Below the pieces are notes generated by a model. It was not told the origin of the DNA, searched no databases, and saw nothing but the letters and a program-made list of their open reading frames with translations. A stretch of 5,078 nucleotides of DNA from Lentzea sp. (lineage in GTDB: Bacteria > Actinomycetota > Actinomycetes > Mycobacteriales > Pseudonocardiaceae), in the NCBI GenBank assembly GCA_030146905.1, contig JASLAV010000258.1:1-5078 (forward strand). Reading direction: 5' to 3'. Position numbers and translations under genes: made by a program. The first letter of the stretch is position 1; each line of letters starts with the position of its first letter. Shown here piece by piece: positions 1 to 5,078 of this stretch.

Positions 1-422
1 GACACCCCGTGCTCCAGCGCGGCCTTGAGGTCCTCCGCCGTCTTCACGTTGCCGTGCATGATGATCCGCGACGCCGGGAAGCCCGCGGCCTTCGCGAGGG
101 CGAGCTCCCCGGCGGACGACACGTCCAGCGACAGGCCTTCCTGAGCCATCCACCGGTAGACCTCCGGACAGGGCAACGACTTGCCGGCGAACACGACCTC
201 GGCGTCCGGCAGCGCACGGCGGAAGGCCGCCGCCCGTGAGCGGACCGTGGACTCGTCCAGCACCTGGCACGGCGTGCCGAACCGCGCCGCGAGGCGTGTC
301 GCGGGCACTCCACCGATCACGAGGTCCGAGCGGTCGAGACGGGTGCCGTCCGGCCACAGACCCGCTTCCAGCGCCGGTTCGGTGGCACATCCGGTGCTGG
401 GCAACAACTCCGCGAGCGTCAT
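1..422 (-). CDS. Diaminopimelate decarboxylase-like PLP enzyme, N-terminal part (runs off left edge)
   Basis: The first 140 residues of a fold-type III (alanine-racemase-like barrel) PLP-dependent decarboxylase. The closest family is diaminopimelate decarboxylase (LysA), which makes L-lysine and CO2 from meso-diaminopimelate in the cytoplasm. Visible landmarks are FGTPCQVLDE (residues 48-57, the LysA entry strand), VFAGKSL (77-83) with K81 as the expected PLP Schiff-base lysine, LSLDVSSAGEL (97-107), and IIMHGN (120-125), matching the family HGN motif. The substrate-specificity and C-terminal regions lie outside the window, so the substrate is not proven. AGKSLPC, VSSAGE and HGNVKT differ from what I recall of housekeeping actinobacterial LysA (AGKAFLC, VCSGGE, HGNNKS), which hints at a paralogue. 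The ATG at 422 is chosen because it overlaps an upstream stop as ATGA and precedes a plausible N-terminus. The ribosome binding site is weak (CTGGA). The frame stays open upstream, so a longer start is possible. Confidence 0.85.
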   Translation of the reverse strand, partial: MTLAELLPSTGCATEPALEAGLWPDGTRLDRSDLVIGGVPATRLAARFGTPCQVLDESTVRSRAAAFRRALPDAEVVFAGKSLPCPEVYRWMAQEGLSLDVSSAGELALAKAAGFPASRIIMHGNVKTAEDLKAALEHGV

Positions 423-493
423 GCGTCCAGCACACGCCTGCGGGGAGCCCGTGCCCAGGTCCCGGACGAGACCCTGACACGGTCGCCGCTCAC
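419..493 (-). pseudogene. Possible C-terminal tail of a lost gene upstream of the lysA-like gene
   Basis: A reading frame distinct from both kdpE frames ends with TGA at 421-419, overlapping the lysA-like ATG as ATGA, the usual sign of translational coupling. Its last residues read VSGDRVRVSSGTWARAPRRR followed by VLDA, and the frame stays open further upstream through the kdpE debris. I do not recognise the family. The segment is given from the codon at 493, but there is no homology to say where real gene sequence begins. No start codon with a ribosome binding site was found, so it is unlikely to be a gene on its own. Chance open frame in GC-rich DNA is the alternative; the ATGA overlap is the only positive support. 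Confidence 0.3.
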
Positions 494-636
494 CTTGACG
501 CGATCCTGACGAGCCCCGCGGTGCGGACCAGCCGCGCAGGCCGAGGTCCAGCACGACGACGTCCGGCTTGCCCTCCACCACGACGCCCGGCGCGGACGAT
601 CTGCGGTTCGTCGTCCACCACCAGTACCGAGGTCAT
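490..636 (-). pseudogene. kdpE: kdpE response regulator, severely truncated and frameshifted remnant
   Basis: An intact gene would encode the OmpR-type regulator (about 225-230 aa) that KdpD phosphorylates to switch on kdp transcription. The ATG at 636-634 opens MTSVLVVDDEPQIVRA (residues 1-16), including the acidic pair of the receiver domain. In the same frame this runs into non-homologous sequence and stops at 492-490 after 48 codons. The KdpE sequence resumes in another frame at about 587-516 with VVVEGKPDVVVLDLGL, whose phospho-acceptor Asp is at 548-546, and then RGWSAP. In E. coli KdpE that Asp is residue 52; here it is 91 nt from the start instead of about 156, a loss of about 65 nt. 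Between LDLGL and RGW about 12 residues (PDGDG... in E. coli) are missing in frame. The rest of the receiver and the whole winged-helix domain are absent. The kdpD-kdpE ATGA coupling is preserved, so decay looks recent. A sequencing or assembly error could mimic one frameshift but not the missing ~480 nt. Confidence 0.85.
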
Positions 637-3125
637 GGGTTCTCCTCGTGGACGGGCAGCGAGATGACCACGGTCAGCCCGCCGCCCGGTGTGTCCTCCG
701 CGCTGATCTGCCCGCCCATCGCGGCGGTGAAGCCCTGCGCGACGCTCAAACCCAGCCCGACTCCCGGGCCCGAGCGGTCGCCGAGGCGCTGGAAGGGCTC
801 GAACACCTTGTGCCCGGCCTTCTTCGGCAGGCCGGGGCCGTGGTCGACGATCCGCAGCTCGACGAAGGCCCCGTGGCGGCTGGCCCTGACCGCCACCGGC
901 GACGGACTGCCGTGCCGCAGGGCGTTGTCCACGACGTTGGCGACCACGCGTTCCAGCAGCCCCAGGTCCGCGAGCACGTGCGGCAGGTCCTCGGCCACCT
1001 CCACGGACACCTCCGCGCCGATGCCGGCGAGCGCTCCGGCCACGACCTCGTAGCAGCCGACGGGCCGCAGCACCGGCTCGACCGATCCGGTGGCGAGCCG
1101 CGACGAGTCCAGCAGGTTGTCCACCAGGCCGGTCAACCGGTCCGCGGACTCCTCCACGGTCGCCATGAGCTCGGCGACGTCCTCTTCGGACAGTGGCAGC
1201 GAGGGATCGCGCAGGCTCCCGATCGCCGCCTTGATCGACGTCAGCGGCGTGCGGAGGTCGTGACCGACCGCGGACAGCAGCGCCGTGCGCAACTCCGACG
1301 TCTCCGCTTTGCGTTGCGCGTCCAGTGCGTCGGCGGCCATTCGTTGCTGCCGCAGCGCCACGAACGTCTGGCCAGCCGCCGCTTCCAGGACCCGCTGGTC
1401 GCTCGCGGGGAGCACCCGCCCGCTCAGCCTCAGCCGCACGTCACCGGTGACCGCCACCTCCGTCACGGGACCGAGGTCCCGCCCGGCGCACTCCACCCGC
1501 GTCCAGGCCCCTTCGCGGCGTTCGACCAGCGCGACCGACTCCAGACCGAAGTTCTCCCGGATCTTCTCCAGCAGCCGCGTGAGTGGGTACGGCGACGTCA
1601 GAACCGTGCGCGCGTACGAGGCCAGCAACGCCGCCTCCGTCCGCGCCCGTGCGCCCTGCTCCCCCAGCCTCGCCGCCCTGTCGACGGTCAGCGCCACCAC
1701 GGTCGCGACGATCACCATGGCCGCCAGCGTGATCACGTTCTCCGGCGTCCGCACCTGCAGGCTGTGGTAGGGCTCGGTGAAGAAGTAGTTCAGCAGCCCG
1801 GCACCGGCGACGGCGCAGAACAGCGCCGGTCCCAGCCCGCCCGCTATCGCGACCACGCACGTGACCAGGAGGAACGCCACCAGGTCCGTGGAGAGGTCGA
1901 GCTCGTCGCGCCACAGCATGCCCACGGCGGTGACCGCCGCCGGCAGCGCGGCCGACAGGCCCCAGCCGAGCAGCCTGCGCTTGAGCGGCAACGGGTCGTG
2001 GGTCTTCCACCGCAGGCCGCGCCGTGACTCGTCGTGCGTGACCATGTGGACGTCGATCGCGCCGGAGTGCTGCACCACGGTCGCGCCGACACCTTCGTCG
2101 AAGGTGCGCGCCACCCGTGACCGGCGGGAGGTTCCCAGCACGAGCTGGGTGGCGTTGACCCCGCGCGCGAACTCCAGCAACGCCGTCGGCACGTCGTCGC
2201 CGACCACCGAGTGGAACGTCGCGCCGACGTCCTCGGTGATCTTGCGGGACCGTGCGACGTTGCCGGGCGTGACGCCGGACAGGCCGTCGCCGCGCAGCAC
2301 GTGCACGACGAGGAGCTCCGCGCCCGCCCTCACGGCGATCCGGCGTGCGCGGCGGATCAGCGTCTCGCTCTCCGGGCCGCCGGTGATCGCGGCGACGACG
2401 CGTTCCCTGGTCTCCCAGGTGTCGGTGATCTCCTTCTCGCTGCGGTAGCGCTGCAACGCGACGTCGACCTGGTCCGCCACCCACAGCAGCGCGAGCTCGC
2501 GCAACGCCGTCAGGTTGCCGACCCGGAAGTAGTTGCCGAGCGCGGCGTCGACGCGGTGCGCGGCGTACACGTTGCCGTGGGCCAGCCTCCTGCGCAGGGC
2601 CTCGGGCGTGATGTCGACCAGCTCGACCTGTTCGGCGCGGCGGACCACCTCGTCCGGCACGGTCTCCCGTTGCCGCACACCGGTGATCCCTTCGACGACG
2701 TCGTTGAGCGACTCCAGGTGCTGGACGTTGACCGTCGACAGGACGTCGATGCCGGCTTCGAGCAGTTCCTCGACGTCCTGCCAGCGCTTCTCGTTGCGCG
2801 AGCCCGGCGCGTTGGTGTGCGCCAGCTCGTCCACGACCGCGACCTCGGGACGGCGGGCGAGGACCGCGTCCACGTCCATCTCCTCGACGTCGAGGCCGCG
2901 GTGGCTCATCCGCCTGCGGGGCACCACTTCCAGGCCTTCGAGGAGGGTCGCCGTCTTCTCCCTGCCGTGGGTCTCGACGAGGCCTGCGACGACGTCGGTG
3001 CCGCGCTCCCGGCGCCGGTGGGCCTCGCCGAGCACGGCGAAGGTCTTGCCGACGCCGGGAGCGGCGCCGAGGTGGATCCTCAGCTCACCCCGGCGGCCGT
3101 CACCGGGACGCGCTGTCGACGGCAC
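633..3125 (-). CDS. kdpD: KdpD potassium/turgor sensor histidine kinase
   Basis: Membrane sensor kinase of 830 aa that senses potassium limitation and phosphorylates or dephosphorylates KdpE. Domains in order: cytoplasmic KdpD sensor domain (about 14-230) with Walker A GAAPGVGKT (20-28) and VAVVDELAHTNAPG (95-108); universal-stress-protein-like domain (about 242-365); four membrane segments (about 385-405, 411-428, 430-449, 463-482); a GAF-like linker (about 495-600); and the kinase core. The core has the H-box GHDLRTPLTS with H622 as phosphorylation site, N-box NVVDNALRHG with N734, G1 DHGPGLP (761-767), F-box FEPFQR (775-780) and G2 GPGVGLGLS (786-794). All catalytic motifs are intact and the length is normal for actinobacteria (894 aa in E. 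coli). The start is the GTG at 3125: an in-frame TGA lies three codons upstream (3131-3129), and no ATG, GTG or TTG follows before Walker A. It overlaps kdpC by 26 nt and has no strong ribosome binding site, so it is probably coupled to kdpC translation. The stop overlaps the kdpE ATG. Confidence 0.97.
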   Translation of the reverse strand: MPSTARPGDGRRGELRIHLGAAPGVGKTFAVLGEAHRRRERGTDVVAGLVETHGREKTATLLEGLEVVPRRRMSHRGLDVEEMDVDAVLARRPEVAVVDELAHTNAPGSRNEKRWQDVEELLEAGIDVLSTVNVQHLESLNDVVEGITGVRQRETVPDEVVRRAEQVELVDITPEALRRRLAHGNVYAAHRVDAALGNYFRVGNLTALRELALLWVADQVDVALQRYRSEKEITDTWETRERVVAAITGGPESETLIRRARRIAVRAGAELLVVHVLRGDGLSGVTPGNVARSRKITEDVGATFHSVVGDDVPTALLEFARGVNATQLVLGTSRRSRVARTFDEGVGATVVQHSGAIDVHMVTHDESRRGLRWKTHDPLPLKRRLLGWGLSAALPAAVTAVGMLWRDELDLSTDLVAFLLVTCVVAIAGGLGPALFCAVAGAGLLNYFFTEPYHSLQVRTPENVITLAAMVIVATVVALTVDRAARLGEQGARARTEAALLASYARTVLTSPYPLTRLLEKIRENFGLESVALVERREGAWTRVECAGRDLGPVTEVAVTGDVRLRLSGRVLPASDQRVLEAAAGQTFVALRQQRMAADALDAQRKAETSELRTALLSAVGHDLRTPLTSIKAAIGSLRDPSLPLSEEDVAELMATVEESADRLTGLVDNLLDSSRLATGSVEPVLRPVGCYEVVAGALAGIGAEVSVEVAEDLPHVLADLGLLERVVANVVDNALRHGSPSPVAVRASRHGAFVELRIVDHGPGLPKKAGHKVFEPFQRLGDRSGPGVGLGLSVAQGFTAAMGGQISAEDTPGGGLTVVISLPVHEENP
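642..647 (-). promoter_or_regulatory. Ribosome binding site for the kdpE remnant
   Basis: GAGGAG lies 5 nt upstream of the kdpE ATG (636-634), inside the last codons of kdpD. It is the clearest Shine-Dalgarno sequence in the window and sits in front of a gene that no longer encodes a regulator. Together with the ATGA overlap it fixes the original kdpE start. Confidence 0.75.
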
Positions 3126-3630
3126 GGTTCAGCGCGGTCACGTTGACGGTCGTGGTGAAGGTGCCCCCGGTGCAGTCCGACACCAGTTTCCGCACCTCCT
3201 CCACCGGAAGCCCGGACGCGCGTGCCACACGGGGCACCTGCAGCGCCGCGTACTCCGGGCTGATGTGCGGGTCGAGGCCGGACGCCGACGCCGTGACGGC
3301 GTCCTGCGGCACCTGGTCCTCCGGCACGCCCTCGCGTCGTGCGATGGCCGCGCGCCGTTCGTCGACGACCTTCGTGTAGTCCTCGTTCAGCTCGCCCTTG
3401 TTCGAGCCGCCGGACGCGGGCAGCGTCGCGGCGGACGGTCTCGGCACGAAGTACCGGTCCCCTTCACGTGGGGCGGCGACGAGCGTGGTGTCCCGGGCCT
3501 CGGCGTTGGCGTGCAGGCCGGGGAGCCGCGAGACGCCCCACACCGACAGCGGGTACAGCACGCCGAGGAGGACGGTGAGTACGAGCAGGACCCGCAGGCC
3601 CGCCCACGACTGCTTCAGGAAGGTGGTCAT
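3100..3630 (-). CDS. kdpC: KdpC, potassium-transporting ATPase subunit C
   Basis: Small single-span subunit (176 aa; 190 in E. coli) of the KdpFABC potassium pump. KdpC holds the complex together and raises its ATP affinity. One N-terminal membrane segment is visible (about 11-33, with the family's YPL at 26-28), followed by an extracytoplasmic domain. Conserved blocks are RYFVPRPSA (59-67), ASGGSN (72-77), VTASASGLDPHISPEYA (112-128) and LQVPRVARA (130-138). The loop between the membrane segment and YFxxRPSA is shorter than in E. coli, and the usual GSxLIGQ stretch is not recognisable. The rest is intact, so the protein is probably functional. The ATG at 3630 is one base after the kdpB stop, and the preceding GGGAT is a weak ribosome binding site, so coupling to kdpB is likely. 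The gene ends inside the start of kdpD. Confidence 0.95.
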   Translation of the reverse strand: MTTFLKQSWAGLRVLLVLTVLLGVLYPLSVWGVSRLPGLHANAEARDTTLVAAPREGDRYFVPRPSAATLPASGGSNKGELNEDYTKVVDERRAAIARREGVPEDQVPQDAVTASASGLDPHISPEYAALQVPRVARASGLPVEEVRKLVSDCTGGTFTTTVNVTALNRAVDSASR

Positions 3631-3631
3631 G

Positions 3632-5078
3632 TCAGCCGATCCCGGGGACGAGTCGCACGAGCAGGTCGATGAGCCAGATCCCGGCGAACGGCGTCACGAC
3701 ACCGCCGAGGCCGTAGACCAGCAGGTTGCGCCGCAGCAGCGCCGACGCGCTGGACGGCCGGTACCGGACGCCCTTGAGCGCCAGCGGGATCAGCGCCACG
3801 ATCACCAGGGCGTTGAAGATCACCGCAGACAGGATCGCGGACCGCGGCGTGGCGAGGTGCATGATGTTCAGCCGGTCCAGTGCCGGGTAGATCGCCGCGA
3901 ACATCGCGGGCAGGATCGCGAAGTACTTCGCCAGGTCGTTCGCGACGGAGAACGTCGTCAGCGCCCCGCGCGTGATCAGCAGCTGCTTGCCGATCTCCAC
4001 GATCTCGATGAGCTTGGTCGGGTCCGAGTCGAGGTCGACCATGTTGCCGGCCTCCTTCGCGGCCGACGTGCCGGTGTTCATGGCGACACCGACGTCGGCC
4101 TGGGCGAGTGCCGGGGCGTCGTTCGTGCCGTCACCGGTCATGGCGACGAGCCGCCCGCCCTCCTGTTCCTCGCGGATCAGCGCCAGCTTGTCCTCGGGTT
4201 TGGCCTCGGCGAGGAAGTCGTCGACACCGGCCTCGTCCGCGATGGCCTTGGCGGTCAACGGGTTGTCGCCGGTGACCATGACCGTCCGGATGCCCATGGC
4301 GCGCAGCTCGGCGAAGCGTTCCTTCATGCCGGGCTTCACGACGTCGCTGAGCCGGATGACGCCGAGGACGTTCCCGTTCTCCGCCACGACGAGCGGGGTG
4401 CCGCCCCGCGCGCTGATCTCGTCGACGATCGCGCGGGCGGTGTCGGTCAGCTCGAACGCGGAGGCCGCGCCCTTGCGGATGCCGCGGTCCCCGAGGTCGA
4501 TGCCCGACATGCGGGTCTGCGCGGTGAACGGCACGAACACGCCGGTCTTCTCGTGCTCGGTCGCGGGTTGCCCGCCCGCGAGCTCCAGGACGCTGCGGCC
4601 TTCCGGGGTGTCGTCGGCCAGGCTCGCGAGCCGCGCGGCCGCCACGAGCGCCTCGTGCGACGCCGGGCCGACCGGGATGAACTCGGTCGCGCGCCGGTTG
4701 CCCCACGTGATCGTGCCGGTCTTGTCGAGCAGCAGCGTGTCGATGTCACCGGCGGCCTCGACGGCCTTGCCGGAGGTGGCGAGGACGTTGCGCCGCACCA
4801 GCCGGTCCATGCCCGCGATGCCGATCGCGCTCAGCAGCGCGCCGATCGTGGTCGGGATCAGGCAGACCAGCAGCGCCGTCAGCACGACCACCGACTGCTC
4901 GCCGCCGGAGTAGACGGCGAACGGCTGCAGCGCCACCACGGCGAGCAGGAAGATGATCGTCAGCGTGGACAGCAGGATCGTCAGCGCGATCTCGTTCGGC
5001 GTCTTCTGCCGTTGCGCGCCTTCGACCAGCGCGATCATCCGGTCCACGAAGGACTCGCCGGGTCTGGTCGTGATCCTG
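3632..5078 (-). CDS. kdpB: KdpB, potassium-transporting P-type ATPase subunit B (N-terminus beyond right edge)
   Basis: Catalytic subunit of the KdpFABC pump; it hydrolyses ATP to drive potassium import through KdpA. The visible 481 residues (first whole codon at 5077-5075) match the C-terminal 70% of the 682-residue E. coli protein, so about 200 residues (first helices, most of the actuator domain) are outside. Seen in order: [11 protein letters not shown]; two membrane segments, the second with CLIPTTIGA; the phosphorylation motif DKTGT with its Asp at 4726-4724; TPEGRSVL; the nucleotide-binding FTAQTRMSG and [15 protein letters not shown]; the hinge TGDGTNDAP at 4138-4112; and NDLAKYFAI, whose Asp (3937-3935) and Lys (3928-3926) correspond to E. 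coli D583 and K586. Three further membrane segments follow. No key residue is missing. The GTG at 5047 is internal, because homology continues upstream to the window edge. The gene ends one base before kdpC, as expected in a kdpABC operon. Confidence 0.97.
   Translation of the reverse strand, partial: RITTRPGESFVDRMIALVEGAQRQKTPNEIALTILLSTLTIIFLLAVVALQPFAVYSGGEQSVVVLTALLVCLIPTTIGALLSAIGIAGMDRLVRRNVLATSGKAVEAAGDIDTLLLDKTGTITWGNRRATEFIPVGPASHEALVAAARLASLADDTPEGRSVLELAGGQPATEHEKTGVFVPFTAQTRMSGIDLGDRGIRKGAASAFELTDTARAIVDEISARGGTPLVVAENGNVLGVIRLSDVVKPGMKERFAELRAMGIRTVMVTGDNPLTAKAIADEAGVDDFLAEAKPEDKLALIREEQEGGRLVAMTGDGTNDAPALAQADVGVAMNTGTSAAKEAGNMVDLDSDPTKLIEIVEIGKQLLITRGALTTFSVANDLAKYFAILPAMFAAIYPALDRLNIMHLATPRSAILSAVIFNALVIVALIPLALKGVRYRPSSASALLRRNLLVYGLGGVVTPFAGIWLIDLLVRLVPGIG

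Noticed and set aside
423..490. GC-rich stretch as a terminator or promoter
   Set aside because: No stem-loop with a T run and no convincing -35/-10 pair could be seen by eye.
493..531. RLVRTAGLV in the first frame as a remnant of the KdpE winged-helix domain (LVRNAGKLV-like)
   Set aside because: The match is too short, lies in a different frame from the receiver remnant, and overlaps the RGWSAP match; chance is more likely.
490..636. The 48-codon frame from the kdpE ATG as a functional small protein
   Set aside because: After residue 16 it becomes an Arg/Gly-rich out-of-frame translation of kdpE debris, so it is best treated as pseudogene sequence.
648..2027. Long plus-strand open frame of 459 codons antisense to kdpD
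   Set aside because: Its Arg/Gln/His-rich composition has no recognisable domain, and it mirrors the codon bias of the intact kdpD gene on the other strand. Long antisense frames are expected in GC-rich DNA.
2211..3672. Plus-strand open frames of 311 and 379 codons opposite kdpD and kdpC
   Set aside because: They are shadows of well-supported minus-strand genes, with low-complexity Arg/Ser/Ala-rich translations and no family motif.
3972..4913. Plus-strand 313-codon open frame opposite kdpB
   Set aside because: Serine/alanine-rich shadow of kdpB; the minus strand carries every P-type ATPase motif in register.
5045..5047. GTG at 5047 as the kdpB start
   Set aside because: The upstream codons to the window edge continue the KdpB family sequence ([10 protein letters not shown]), so this GTG is internal.

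Overview
The window is high-GC DNA (GC-rich third codon positions, a GTG start, genes overlapping by a few bases) of the kind found in actinobacteria. The protein sequences fit a Pseudonocardiales- or Streptomyces-like organism, but the exact taxon cannot be fixed from this window. All real genes are on the minus strand, so the transcript reads from position 5078 towards 1.

From right to left, positions 5078-633 hold the distal part of a kdp operon for high-affinity potassium uptake: the last ~480 codons of kdpB (P-type ATPase subunit, entering from beyond the right edge), complete kdpC (assembly subunit) and complete kdpD (potassium/turgor sensor histidine kinase). They are packed with 1 nt between kdpB and kdpC, a 26-nt overlap between kdpC and kdpD, and an ATGA overlap from kdpD into the next gene. 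kdpA, and kdpF if present, would be expected upstream, outside the window.

The next gene should be kdpE, the response regulator phosphorylated by KdpD. Its start codon, a good ribosome binding site and its first 16 codons are present, but the gene is wrecked. It has an out-of-frame internal loss of about 65 nt, an apparent in-frame loss of about 12 codons after the phospho-acceptor aspartate, and no rest of the receiver domain or DNA-binding domain. Only 211 nt separate the kdpE start from the next gene, against about 690 nt needed for a whole kdpE. This is the main oddity of the window.

At 1-422 is the N-terminal part of a fold-type III PLP-dependent decarboxylase of the diaminopimelate decarboxylase (LysA) family, running off the left edge. 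A reading frame that ends in the kdpE wreckage overlaps its start by ATGA, which suggests the tail of another lost gene. The simplest reading is that a deletion fused the kdp operon to a formerly separate lysA-like operon and removed most of kdpE and most of the gene before lysA. If so, KdpD here is an orphan kinase and the lysA-like gene may now receive kdp transcription. No RNA genes, mobile elements, CRISPR arrays or convincing terminators were seen.
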